Assembly (NCBI RefSeq): GCF_014207955.1
Contig: NZ_JACHLK010000005.1
Location: 186,001-250,000 of the forward strand
Direction of reading: 5' to 3'
Source of the DNA: Acidovorax soli
GTDB taxonomy: Bacteria > Pseudomonadota > Gammaproteobacteria > Burkholderiales > Burkholderiaceae_C
DNA: 64,000 nucleotides
The position numbers were made by a program, and so were the translations under genes. Each line of letters opens with the position of its first letter. The first letter of the stretch is position 1. The notes below the pieces were generated by a model that saw only the letters and a list, made by a program, of their open reading frames with translations, was not told the origin of the DNA and ran no database searches. Below are positions 1-8,118 of this stretch, in pieces.

Positions 1-613
1 CGCGCTGGCCGGTGGAGTCGAGCTTGAGGCCGTGGGCGATGTCGGCACCCTGCACCCCGGCCAGGGCGTCGAGCGTGCGGCTGGTCTGGCGGCCGTTGCG
101 GGCCACCTCGGTCATGCCCTTCTTGTGGCCGTCGAGCTCCTCCAGCACGATCATCGGCAGGAAGATGTCGTGCTCTTCGAAGCGGAACAGGCTGGTCGGG
201 TCGTGCAGCAGCACATTGGTGTCCAGCACGAACAGCTTGGTCGGACCGCTGGGGCGCGCGCGCTTGGTGGTACGGCTGGCGGGGGCGGCGGCCGGCGCGG
301 CCGTGGCGGCGCGGCTGGCTGTCTTCTTGGCGGTGCTGCGCGGGCTGGCGGGGGTGGCCGGCGCCTTGGCACGGCTGGGCGCGGCGGCGGGCTCCCCTGC
401 GGGGAGGGGGGTCACGCTCGCCACCGGGGCAGGCACGGCCTGCAGGGTGGTGCGGCCGGCGGTCGTCTTGCGGGCGGGCGTACGGGGTGCAGAGAGTTCC
501 GGGGCCTCTGTGGCCGCAGGCTGCGCTGTGGCGCGGCCGGGTTTGGCCACCACGTCATAGGCATCGGGGGAGAGCAGGGCGGCGCGGCGGCTGGGGGCGG
601 GAGGAAGGGGCAT
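1..613 (-). CDS. PhoH-family protein with N-terminal PIN domain (5' part; cut by window edge)
   Basis: This is the first ~204 residues of a PIN-PhoH fusion of the YlaK/PhoH2 type, predicted to be a cytoplasmic RNase/RNA helicase-like ATPase. Residues 1 to about 120 are a low-complexity Ala/Pro/Thr/Lys tail. A PIN domain then begins with LFVLDTNVLLHDP near residue 125, with the acidic residue expected at a PIN active site, and continues through MIVLEELDGHKKG. The PhoH ATPase part lies outside the window. The ATG at 613 is used because the frame is continuous from it and it follows the bcp terminator. The family assignment rests on the PIN segment and the general architecture; the C-terminal ATPase is not visible here. 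Confidence 0.85.
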   Translation of the reverse strand, partial: MPLPPAPSRRAALLSPDAYDVVAKPGRATAQPAATEAPELSAPRTPARKTTAGRTTLQAVPAPVASVTPLPAGEPAAAPSRAKAPATPASPRSTAKKTASRAATAAPAAAPASRTTKRARPSGPTKLFVLDTNVLLHDPTSLFRFEEHDIFLPMIVLEELDGHKKGMTEVARNGRQTSRTLDALAGVQGADIAHGLKLDSTGQR

Positions 614-647
614 GGTGTACGGGCCTCGGTCTGGTAGGGATCAGAAA

Positions 648-679
648 GCAAAAAGCCGCCTGGAGGCCAAGGCGGCTTT
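648..679 (-). terminator. Rho-independent terminator downstream of bcp
   Basis: A perfect 9-bp stem (AAAGCCGCC at 652-660 with GGCGGCTTT at 671-679) has a 10-nt loop. Read on the minus strand it is followed by TTTTTGC. It lies 116 nt after the bcp stop and before the phoH start, so it should end the bcp transcript. Confidence 0.75.
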
Positions 680-794
680 GTCGGGGAAGGCTGGCGTTGC
701 AAAATCCGGAAGCATCGACCCCATTATGCCCATTCCCGGTGGCGCTTCCGAAGTGGGTGGATGCGCCTGTTGCGTGGATGCCCGCCGGGCGGCT

Positions 795-1280
795 TCAGGC
801 GGCTTTCTTCAGGGCCTTGATGCTTTTGACGGCCTTGAGCACTTCGTCCACGTGGCCGGGGACCTTCAGGCCGCGCCATTCCTGCACCAGCAGGCCGTCG
901 GGACCGATCAGGAAGGTGCTGCGCTCGATGCCCTTGACCTTCTTGCCGTACATGATCTTGTTCTTGACCACGCCGAACATGTGGCACATCTTCTCTTCGG
1001 TGTCGGCGATCAGCTCGAACGGCAGTTCCAGCTTTTCCTTGAAGTCGTCGTGCGACTTCATGTTGTCGCGCGACACGCCGAACACGGCAGCACCGGCCTT
1101 CACGAAGTCCTTGTACTTGTCGCGGAACTGCATGGCCTCCGTCGTGCAGCCCGGGGTGTTGTCCTTGGGATAGAAGTACAGCACCAGAATCTGGCCGAGG
1201 TGGGAGGTGTTGGAGACCTTGATTCCACCGGTTGCGTTGGCTTCAAATTCAGGGAGGGGTTTGTTGACAACGATCGCCAT
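795..1280 (-). CDS. bcp: Thioredoxin-dependent peroxiredoxin, BCP/PrxQ family
   Basis: Reduces hydrogen peroxide and organic hydroperoxides in the cytoplasm using thioredoxin. The 161-residue protein has the typical AhpC/TSA core: FYPKDNTPGCTTEA holds the peroxidatic cysteine C45, with the conserved Thr two residues before Pro-Gly-Cys. The second cysteine found five residues later in E. coli-type BCP is absent (Met at that place). C99 in EEKMCHMFG is the only other candidate resolving cysteine. The gene stands alone, with its own terminator downstream at 648-679. The length and start match the family, so the identification is secure. Confidence 0.93.
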   Translation of the reverse strand: MAIVVNKPLPEFEANATGGIKVSNTSHLGQILVLYFYPKDNTPGCTTEAMQFRDKYKDFVKAGAAVFGVSRDNMKSHDDFKEKLELPFELIADTEEKMCHMFGVVKNKIMYGKKVKGIERSTFLIGPDGLLVQEWRGLKVPGHVDEVLKAVKSIKALKKAA

Positions 1281-1466
1281 ATCACTTCAATCTCTCAGGA
1301 TGTAGTCGTTGATAAGCCAGGGGAGTGGGGGTGTTTTTGCTTTTGGAGGGCCCCTGACCGCAACCGGAGATTTTACCCTGAAACGGACTCTTTCGCGAAT
1401 CGCATTCTGTAACCAAAGTACACAGGCCGGAACCTGTTCGGTACCTCCACCGCCCTGGGGCGAGGG

Positions 1467-1844
1467 TCAGGACGCCGCCTCCAGCAGCAGTGCCGCAACC
1501 ACATTGCGCCCCTCGCCAGCCAGGATGTTGTAGGTGCGGCAGGCAGCCGCCGTGTCCATGGTTTCCAGGCCCAGGCGGCGCGCCATCAGCGGCTGCAGCC
1601 AGGCCGGGGGCGGAAAACGGTTGCGCTGGCCGCTGCCGAAGATGACCAGCTCGGTCTCCAGCTGTGCCAGTTCGGCAAAGTGCTCGGCCGTGAGGTCCTC
1701 ATAGCGCGCGCAGGGCCAGGCCCGGCGCAAACCGTCCGAGCCCACGATCACGCTGTGTGTGATCTTCTCGCCATCCACCCCGATCCAGCCCGGGCCATAG
1801 CCCGTGACGGTTTGTACGTTGGCTTTGTCCGGCTGGAATTTCAT
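1467..1844 (-). CDS. Mth938-like domain (DUF498) protein
   Basis: A 125-residue single-domain protein of the Mth938/DUF498 family, related to the mitochondrial Complex I assembly factor NDUFAF3 (C3orf60). Diagnostic stretches are the N-terminal YGPGWIGVDGEKI, the central LETELVIFGSGQRNRFP and the C-terminal TMDTAAACRTYNILAGEGR. The biochemical role in bacteria is not established. It is transcribed divergently from alaA. Complex I genes are present 40 kb away, but nothing here links the two functionally beyond family resemblance. Confidence 0.85.
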   Translation of the reverse strand: MKFQPDKANVQTVTGYGPGWIGVDGEKITHSVIVGSDGLRRAWPCARYEDLTAEHFAELAQLETELVIFGSGQRNRFPPPAWLQPLMARRLGLETMDTAAACRTYNILAGEGRNVVAALLLEAAS

Positions 1845-1905
1845 GGTGTGCGTCGGGTGCGCGGCGCGGGCCCGGGGGCCCGCCTCGCTGGTGATCTGTG
1901 GTCAA

Positions 1906-1911
1906 ATTATA
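1906..1911 (-). promoter_or_regulatory. Possible -10 box (TATAAT) for the Mth938-like gene
   Basis: A perfect TATAAT is seen on the minus strand about 60 nt upstream of the Mth938-like start, inside the divergent region shared with alaA. No convincing -35 box lies at the usual distance, so this is a weak call. Confidence 0.35.
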
Positions 1912-1987
1912 GGTTTCGCCCATTGGCTGGCCCCGTTGGCTGACCCTGGTGCGAGCCGCACTTTTTGTCCACCGCATCTTCCAGCGC

Positions 1988-3223
1988 ATGAAAACCGTCC
2001 AGAAATCCGCCAAGCTTGCCAACGTCTGCTACGACATCCGGGGCCCGATCATGGACGCGGCCAAGAAGATGGAAGAGGACGGCCACAAGATCATCAAGCT
2101 CAACATCGGCAACCTGGCGGTGTTCGGTTTCGATGCGCCCGAAGAGATCCAGCAGGACATGATCCGCAACCTGCCCAACTCGGCCGGCTATTCGGACAGC
2201 AAGGGCATCTTCGCGGCCCGCAAGGCCGTGATGCACGAGACCCAGAAGCAGGGCATCAAGGGCGTGGCCCTCGATGACATCTACCTGGGCAACGGCGCCA
2301 GCGAACTCATCGTGATGGCCACCAACGCCCTGCTGGACGATGGCGATGAGCTGTTGCTGCCCTCGCCCGACTACCCGCTGTGGACGGCTGCGGCCAGCCT
2401 CTCGGGCGGCACGCCCGTGCACTACCTGTGCGAAGAGGCCAATGGCTGGATGCCCGACCTGGCCGACATCCGCGCCAAGATCACGCCGCGCACCAAGGGC
2501 ATCGTGGTCATCAACCCCAACAACCCCACGGGTGCGCTGTACTCGGACGAATTGCTCAAGGGCATCGTCGCCATCGCGCGCGAGCATGGTCTCGTGATCT
2601 TTGCCGACGAGGTCTACGACAAGGTGCTGTACGACGGCGCCACGCACACCGCCATCGGTTCGCTCAGCGAGGACGTGCTCACCCTCACCTTCAACTCCCT
2701 GTCCAAGAGCTACCGCTCCTGCGGTTACCGCGCGGGCTGGCTGGTGGTCTCGGGCGACAAGAAGCCCGCGAAGGACTACATCGAGGGCCTGAACATGCTC
2801 TCCAACATGCGCTTGTGCGCCAACGTGCCCGGCCAGTGGGCCGTGCAGACGGCGCTGGGCGGCTACCAGAGCATCAACGAACTGGTGTGCGAGGGCGGCC
2901 GCCTGCGCAAGCAGCGCGACCTGGCCTATGAGCTGATCACCGCCATCCCGGGCGTCACCTGCGTGAAGCCGCGCGCCGCGCTGTACATGTTCCCGCGCCT
3001 GGACCCGGCCATCTACCCGATCCAGGACGACCAGCAGTTCTTCCTGGAGCTGCTGCAGGAGACCAAGGTCATGCTGGTGCAGGGCACGGGCTTCAACTGG
3101 GCCGCACCCGACCATTTCCGCATCGTGTTCCTGCCCCATGAGGACGACCTGCGCGATGCCATCGGCCGCGTGGCGCGCTTCCTTGAGCAGTACCGCAAGC
3201 GCCAGCAGACCGCCGTCGCCTGA
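1988..3223 (+). CDS. alaA: Glutamate-pyruvate aminotransferase AlaA-like (class I/II PLP aminotransferase)
   Basis: Transfers an amino group from glutamate to pyruvate to make alanine, using pyridoxal phosphate. The 411-residue product follows E. coli AlaA closely throughout: the N-terminal KSAKLANVCYDIRGPIM, the substrate/cofactor stretch PDYPLWTAA, NPNNPTGA, and SLSKSYR with the PLP Schiff-base lysine at K240. An in-frame frame extends upstream to 1949, but the conserved N-terminus starts at the ATG at 1988. It opens a plus-strand run with hom and thrC, which suits coordinated aspartate/pyruvate-family amino-acid synthesis. In other genomes close homologues are annotated as AlaC or as generic aminotransferases. 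Confidence 0.92.
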   Translation: MKTVQKSAKLANVCYDIRGPIMDAAKKMEEDGHKIIKLNIGNLAVFGFDAPEEIQQDMIRNLPNSAGYSDSKGIFAARKAVMHETQKQGIKGVALDDIYLGNGASELIVMATNALLDDGDELLLPSPDYPLWTAAASLSGGTPVHYLCEEANGWMPDLADIRAKITPRTKGIVVINPNNPTGALYSDELLKGIVAIAREHGLVIFADEVYDKVLYDGATHTAIGSLSEDVLTLTFNSLSKSYRSCGYRAGWLVVSGDKKPAKDYIEGLNMLSNMRLCANVPGQWAVQTALGGYQSINELVCEGGRLRKQRDLAYELITAIPGVTCVKPRAALYMFPRLDPAIYPIQDDQQFFLELLQETKVMLVQGTGFNWAAPDHFRIVFLPHEDDLRDAIGRVARFLEQYRKRQQTAVA

Positions 3224-3267
3224 GGCGGCCGGGCCCGCTGACCGACAGACAGACAGGAGACCTGCCC

Positions 3268-4308
3268 ATGCGCCACCGCCATGCCGCCCGATCCCTGGCA
3301 CTGCCCGTCTGCCTGGCTGTGCTGGCGCTGCCGGTGCAGGCCGCCGACAAGGACCCCGTGGGCTTTCGGCACAAGGACTGGGGCCTGCAGTGCGACAACA
3401 CCCGGGCCTGCCGGGCCGTGGGCTACCAGGCGGAGGCCGGCGACTCCGGCCCCGTCTCCATCCGCCTGGCACGCGAGGCCGGGCCGGGCACGCCGGTGCT
3501 GGTGGACCTGCAGGTGTCCAGCGACAACGCCACCCCGGCGGCGCTCAACCTCAAGGTGGGCAAGCTGGCCCTGACCGGCCTCAAGGGCGAGATGCCCCGT
3601 GTGCCTGCCGGCCAGGTGGCTGCACTGCTGCAGGAGCTGCAGAAGAACGACGAGGCCACCGTCACGGCGGGCAAGGAGCAGTGGGTGCTGTCGCTGGCGG
3701 GTGCCAGCGCCGTGCTGCTCAAGATGGACGAGGCGCAGGGCCGCATCGGCACGCCCGGAGCCCTGGTGCGGCGCGGTGCCAAGCCCGAGTCCTCAGTGCC
3801 GGCCGCCGTGCCGGCGCCGGTGGTCAACGCCGTGCTGCCCCTGCCAGAGCGCAAGGGCGACGCCGCCCTCGCCAAGCCGCTGCTGGCGGCCATCAACCTC
3901 AAGGAGGTGGATGAGCGCTGCAATGGCGATCCGCCCAAGCCTGCCGACGTGCAGGTGCACCGCCTGACCGAGCGCAAGGTGCTGCTGTCCATCCCCTGCG
4001 CCATGGGCGCCTACAATTTCGGTGGACTCAACTGGCTGGCCAACGACCGCCCGCCCTACCAGCCGCAGCCACTCGACGCCGAAGGCGAATTCGATGCGGC
4101 CGATGGTTCGATCCGCTCCTCCATGAAGGGACGCGGCATCGGTGACTGCTGGTCCATGCAGGAATGGCACTTCGACGGCAAAGGCTTCGTGCTGACCGGC
4201 GAATCCGGCGACAGCATGTGCCGCGGCTTTGCCGGTGGCGCCTGGCAACTGCCCTCCTATACCGCCAAGGTGGTCCTGCCCACCAACCCCGCTTCCAAGA
4301 AACCCTGA
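3268..4308 (+). CDS. DUF1176-family exported protein
   Basis: A 346-residue protein with a clear signal peptide (RSLALPVCLAVLALPVQAAD, cleavage near residue 25). The remainder resembles DUF1176 proteins: DWGLQCDNTRACRAVGYQ near the mature N-terminus and a C-terminal GIGDCWSMQEWHFDGKGF segment, with several cysteines that may pair in the periplasm. No enzymatic motif was recognised. It is preceded by a good AGGAG site after a CAGA repeat. It sits 44 nt after alaA and 5 nt before hom, so it is probably co-transcribed with both. Function unknown. Confidence 0.8.
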   Translation: MRHRHAARSLALPVCLAVLALPVQAADKDPVGFRHKDWGLQCDNTRACRAVGYQAEAGDSGPVSIRLAREAGPGTPVLVDLQVSSDNATPAALNLKVGKLALTGLKGEMPRVPAGQVAALLQELQKNDEATVTAGKEQWVLSLAGASAVLLKMDEAQGRIGTPGALVRRGAKPESSVPAAVPAPVVNAVLPLPERKGDAALAKPLLAAINLKEVDERCNGDPPKPADVQVHRLTERKVLLSIPCAMGAYNFGGLNWLANDRPPYQPQPLDAEGEFDAADGSIRSSMKGRGIGDCWSMQEWHFDGKGFVLTGESGDSMCRGFAGGAWQLPSYTAKVVLPTNPASKKP

Positions 4309-4313
4309 TTTTT

Positions 4314-5654
4314 ATGACCATGAAACCCATCCAAGTAGGCCTGCTGGGCATCGGCACCGTCGGCAGCGGCGTGTTCAACGTGCTGCAGCGCAACCAGGAA
4401 GAAATCCGCCGCCGCGCGGGCCGCGGCATCGAGATCACCATGGTGGCCGATCTCGATGTGGCACGCGCCCGCGCGGTCGTGGGTGAGGGCATCCAGGTCG
4501 TCAACGACGCCCGCGCCATCATCGCCAACCCTGATATCGACATCGTGATCGAGCTCATCGGCGGCTACGGCATCGCGCGCGCCCTGGTGCTCGAAGCGAT
4601 TGCGGCCGGCAAGCATGTGGTCACCGCCAACAAGGCGCTGCTGGCCGTGCACGGCACCGAGATCTTCGCGGCCGCATCGGCCAAGGGCGTGATGGTGGCC
4701 TTCGAGGCCGCCGTCGCCGGTGGCATTCCCATCATCAAGGCGCTGCGCGAAGGCCTCACGGCCAACCGCATCCAGTGGATTGCCGGCATCATCAACGGCA
4801 CCACCAACTTCATCCTGTCCGAGATGCGCGACAAGGGCCTGGATTTCGACGTGGTGCTCAAGGAGGCCCAGCGCCTGGGCTATGCCGAGGCCGACCCCAC
4901 CTTCGACATCGAAGGCGTGGACGCTGCCCACAAGGTCACACTGATGAGCGCCATCGCCTTCGGCATCCCGGTGCAGTTCGACAAGGCCTACGTCGAAGGC
5001 ATCACCAAGCTGGGCGCGGCCGACATCAAGTACGCCGAGCAACTGGGCTACCGCATCAAGCTCTTGGGCATCACCAAGCGCGCGGACAAGGGCGTCGAGC
5101 TGCGCGTGCACCCGAGCCTGGTGCCCGCCAAGCGCCTCATCGCCAACGTCGAGGGTGCCATGAACGCCGTGGTGGTGCAGGGCGATGCCGTGGGCTCCAC
5201 GCTGTACTACGGCAAGGGCGCGGGCAGCGAACCCACGGCCAGCGCCGTGATCGCCGACCTGGTGGACATTGCCCGCCTGCACACGGCCGACCCCGAGCAC
5301 CGCGTGCCGCACCTGGCTTTCCAGGCGAACACGCTCGCCGACGCCATGGGCACGCTGCCGCTGCTGCCCATGAGCGAAGTGGTCACCAGCTACTACCTGC
5401 GCCTGCGCGTGGCCGACCAGGCCGGCGTGCTGGCCAAGGTCACCGGCCTGCTGGCCGAAGCCGGCGTCAGCATCGACGCTGTGCTGCAGCGTGAGGCCGA
5501 TGAAGTGGGCGGCGAAGGCTCCACCCAGACCGACCTCATCATCCTCACGCACGACACGCGCGAAGGCACCATGGACGCCGTGATCGCCCAGATGCAGGCC
5601 CTGCCCACCGTGCTTGCCCCGATCACGCGCATCCGCAAGGAAGAGCTCAACTGA
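4314..5654 (+). CDS. hom: Homoserine dehydrogenase
   Basis: Reduces aspartate semialdehyde to homoserine with NAD(P)H, the branch step to threonine and methionine. The 446-residue protein has an N-terminal Rossmann fold (GLLGIGTVGSGV), the catalytic-core segments GKHVVTANKALLA and GIINGTTNFIL, the AYAEADPTFDIEG-like segment YAEADPTFDIEG, and a C-terminal ACT domain (LRVADQAGVLAKVTGLLAE, about residues 360-440) for threonine feedback. The start may be 4314 or the ATG two codons later at 4320; no strong ribosome site decides between them. It is monofunctional, not fused to aspartokinase. Its neighbours alaA and thrC support the role. Confidence 0.96.
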   Translation: MTMKPIQVGLLGIGTVGSGVFNVLQRNQEEIRRRAGRGIEITMVADLDVARARAVVGEGIQVVNDARAIIANPDIDIVIELIGGYGIARALVLEAIAAGKHVVTANKALLAVHGTEIFAAASAKGVMVAFEAAVAGGIPIIKALREGLTANRIQWIAGIINGTTNFILSEMRDKGLDFDVVLKEAQRLGYAEADPTFDIEGVDAAHKVTLMSAIAFGIPVQFDKAYVEGITKLGAADIKYAEQLGYRIKLLGITKRADKGVELRVHPSLVPAKRLIANVEGAMNAVVVQGDAVGSTLYYGKGAGSEPTASAVIADLVDIARLHTADPEHRVPHLAFQANTLADAMGTLPLLPMSEVVTSYYLRLRVADQAGVLAKVTGLLAEAGVSIDAVLQREADEVGGEGSTQTDLIILTHDTREGTMDAVIAQMQALPTVLAPITRIRKEELN

Positions 5655-5686
5655 TAGCGCGCCTGCGATGCAGCCCTGCCACTGCC

Positions 5687-6001
5687 ATGCCCACCCTGGT
5701 TGCTGCGCTCACGCTCGCGGCACTGCTGCGGCTGTCACTGGTGGAGTTGCCGCGTTGGCACCTGGCTTTCTGGTTCGCGGTGCTGGTCGGGCTGGCGCTT
5801 GTGCAGTCCATGCCGCGGTGGGATGCGGTGCTCAACGCCGCAGGCAGCTTTCTGGCGGCCTGGCTGTACTTCGTGCTGCTCGACCGCACCGACAACCGGG
5901 CCGACCGGGTACTGCACTGGCTCATCCTGGTCGGCGGCTTCTTTCTGCTGATCGCGTCGCGCCTCTTTATCGACATCCGTGTGTACGGCATCAGCTTTTG
6001 A
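5687..6001 (+). CDS. Small membrane protein of unknown function
   Basis: A 104-residue, very hydrophobic protein with about four predicted membrane segments (near residues 1-20, 25-42, 48-66 and 77-95) joined by short polar loops such as DRTDNRAD. No domain was recognised. It lies between hom and thrC with gaps of 32 and 19 nt, so it is very probably translated from the same mRNA. The position alone does not imply a role in threonine synthesis. Confidence 0.65.
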   Translation: MPTLVAALTLAALLRLSLVELPRWHLAFWFAVLVGLALVQSMPRWDAVLNAAGSFLAAWLYFVLLDRTDNRADRVLHWLILVGGFFLLIASRLFIDIRVYGISF

Positions 6002-6020
6002 ACACAGACGGGACTTTCCC

Positions 6021-7451
6021 ATGAAATACCTCAGCACCCGCGGCCATGCAGACCGCAAGCAGTTCTGCGACATCCTGCTCGAAGGCCTGGCCCCCGATGG
6101 CGGCCTCTACCTGCCCGAGCACTACCCAGAGGTCGACGATGCCATGCTCACGCGCCTGCGCAAGGCCTACCATGAGCAGGGCTACGCCGAACTGGCCTTC
6201 CAGATCCTGTCGCTGTACATCGACGACATCCCTGCGGCCGACCTCAAGGCCCTGTGCGAGAAGACGTACACCGCCGAGGTCTTCGGCACCGGCGAGATCG
6301 TGCCCCTGCGCCACCTCGAAAACAGCCTGTGGCTCGAAGCCCTGTCCAACGGCCCCACGCTGGCCTTCAAGGACATGGCCATGCAGCTCTTGGGCAACCT
6401 GTTCGAGTACGAACTGGGCCGCCGCGGCGAAGAGCTCAACATCCTGGGCGCCACCAGCGGCGACACCGGCAGTGCGGCCGAATACGCCATGCGCGGCAAG
6501 AAGGGCGTGCGCGTCTTCATGACCAGCCCGCACGGGCGCATGAGCGCCTTCCAGCAGGCGCAGATGTTCAGCCTGCAGGACGAGAACATCCACAACCTCG
6601 CCATCGAAGGCGTGTTCGACGACTGCCAGGACATCGTCAAGGCCGTGAGCAACGACCTCGCGTTCAAGCGCAAGTACAAGATCGGCACCGTCAACTCCAT
6701 CAACTGGGCGCGCCTGCTGGCCCAGGTGGTCTACTACTTTGCCGGCTACGTGCAGGCCACCGAGACCAACGACCAGAAGGTCAGCTTCACCGTGCCCAGC
6801 GGCAACTTCGGCAACATCTGCGCCGGCCATGTGGCGCGCATGATGGGCCTGCCCATCGCCAAGCTGGTGGTCGCCACCAACGAGAACGATGTGCTCGACG
6901 AGTTCTTCCGCACCGGCGTGTACCGCGTGCGCGGCAGCGCCGATACGCACGAGACGTCGAGCCCCTCGATGGACATCAGCAAGGCCAGCAACTTCGAGCG
7001 CTTCGTGTTCGACCTGCTGGGGCGCGACGGCGCGCGCACCAAGGCCTTGTTCGGCGACGCACTGGCCAAGGAGGGCCAGTTCGACCTGAGCCGTGATCCG
7101 AAGTTTGCCGACGCCGCAGTGCGCTATGGCTTTGAGAGCGGCAAGAGCACGCATGCCGACCGCCTGGCCACCATCAAGGACAACTTCCAGCGCCACGGCG
7201 TGACCATCGACACCCACACCGCCGACGGCGTGAAGGTGGCCCTGGAGCACCACAGCGACCCCGCCGTGCCCATGATCGTGCTGGAGACGGCCCTGCCCAT
7301 CAAGTTTGCCGAGACCATCGTCGAAGCCCTGGGCCAGCCGCCGGAGCGCCCGGCGAAGTTTGCCGGCATCGAAGACCTGCCCAAGCGCGTGCAGGTGATG
7401 CCTGCCGATGTGCGCCAGGTGCAGGCCTATATCGAGCGCCACTGCCAGTGA
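6021..7451 (+). CDS. thrC: Threonine synthase
   Basis: Converts O-phosphohomoserine to threonine with PLP. At 476 residues it is the long (yeast/E. coli-like) form: an N-terminal YLSTRGHAD start typical of the family, NGPTLAFKDMAMQ with the PLP lysine K117, GATSGDTGSAAEYAM for phosphate binding, and VPSGNFGNICAG. The ATG at 6021 is preferred over an upstream in-frame start at 5979 because the family begins MKYxSTRG. It follows hom and the small membrane gene in the same operon and completes the route from aspartate semialdehyde apart from homoserine kinase, which is not in the window. Confidence 0.96.
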   Translation: MKYLSTRGHADRKQFCDILLEGLAPDGGLYLPEHYPEVDDAMLTRLRKAYHEQGYAELAFQILSLYIDDIPAADLKALCEKTYTAEVFGTGEIVPLRHLENSLWLEALSNGPTLAFKDMAMQLLGNLFEYELGRRGEELNILGATSGDTGSAAEYAMRGKKGVRVFMTSPHGRMSAFQQAQMFSLQDENIHNLAIEGVFDDCQDIVKAVSNDLAFKRKYKIGTVNSINWARLLAQVVYYFAGYVQATETNDQKVSFTVPSGNFGNICAGHVARMMGLPIAKLVVATNENDVLDEFFRTGVYRVRGSADTHETSSPSMDISKASNFERFVFDLLGRDGARTKALFGDALAKEGQFDLSRDPKFADAAVRYGFESGKSTHADRLATIKDNFQRHGVTIDTHTADGVKVALEHHSDPAVPMIVLETALPIKFAETIVEALGQPPERPAKFAGIEDLPKRVQVMPADVRQVQAYIERHCQ

Positions 7452-7515
7452 GGCGCCGCCTGCCCGCCAGGGCAGTCCGCGCCGCTTGTATCGGGGCGCC
7501 CTGGGCGTCCCTGTC

Positions 7516-7530
7516 GCTCCGTGACGGAGC
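7516..7530 (+). terminator. Short GC-rich hairpin after thrC (weak terminator candidate)
   Basis: GCTCCG at 7516-7521 pairs with CGGAGC at 7525-7530 across a 3-nt loop, followed only by TTGG rather than a U-run. It lies in the 121-nt gap between thrC and mobB and may slow or end transcription. The missing U-tract keeps the confidence low. Confidence 0.3.
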
Positions 7531-7572
7531 TTGGTGGACCATGGGTGGCATGGCCTAGTGCAGGAGCATGGG

Positions 7573-8118
7573 ATGAAGGTGGTAGGTTTTGCAGGGTTCT
7601 CCGGCAGCGGCAAGACCACGCTGGTCGAGCAGCTCATCCCCGAGATGCGGCTGCGCGGCCTGCGGGTCTCGGTGGTCAAGCACGCGCACCACAGCTTTGA
7701 CATCGACCATGTGGGCAAGGACACCTGGCGCCACCGCGAGGCCGGTGCCTTCGAGGTCGTGGCGGCATCCGACCGGCGCCTGGCGCTGGTGCGTGAGTTC
7801 GAACGGCCGGCCGAGCTCACCGTGCACCACCTGCTGGCCGAGCTGTACCAGGGTGTCGACTGGGTGCTGGTGGAGGGCTTCAAGGACAGCGACCTGCTCA
7901 AGGTCGAGGTCTGGCGCGCCCCCGAGGCCGGCCAGGCCCCGAGGCCGGTGCGCTACGCCGAGGACGATTTCGTGGCGGCCGTCGCCACCGATGCGCCGGA
8001 GCAGCTGCCCGTGCCCACGGGCCTGCCCCTGCTCGACCTGAACAACCCGGCCCAGGTCGTGGACTGGTTGCTGCACTACGCCGAGCGTTTCGAATACGAC
8101 TGGGATCTGCACCAATGA
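7573..8118 (+). CDS. mobB: Molybdopterin-guanine dinucleotide biosynthesis adaptor MobB
   Basis: A small P-loop GTPase that assists attachment of GMP to molybdopterin. The 181-residue protein starts MKVVGFAGFSGSGKTTL, with the Walker A lysine at K14, followed by KHAHHSFDIDHVGKD, which is diagnostic for MobB, and the VDWVLVEGFKDSDLLKVE motif. An in-frame extension to 7531 is less likely because the P-loop strand in the family starts right at the N-terminus. Its stop overlaps the moeA start by 4 nt (ATGA), indicating translational coupling. Confidence 0.93.
   Translation: MKVVGFAGFSGSGKTTLVEQLIPEMRLRGLRVSVVKHAHHSFDIDHVGKDTWRHREAGAFEVVAASDRRLALVREFERPAELTVHHLLAELYQGVDWVLVEGFKDSDLLKVEVWRAPEAGQAPRPVRYAEDDFVAAVATDAPEQLPVPTGLPLLDLNNPAQVVDWLLHYAERFEYDWDLHQ

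Noticed and set aside
3241..3258. CAGA repeats before the DUF1176 gene as a phase-variable tract
   Set aside because: Only about three copies and outside the coding region; too short for efficient slippage.
7452..7572. A molybdenum-cofactor riboswitch upstream of mobB-moeA
   Set aside because: The gap is only 121 nt and shows only a 6-bp hairpin; the multi-stem Moco RNA architecture was not recognisable.
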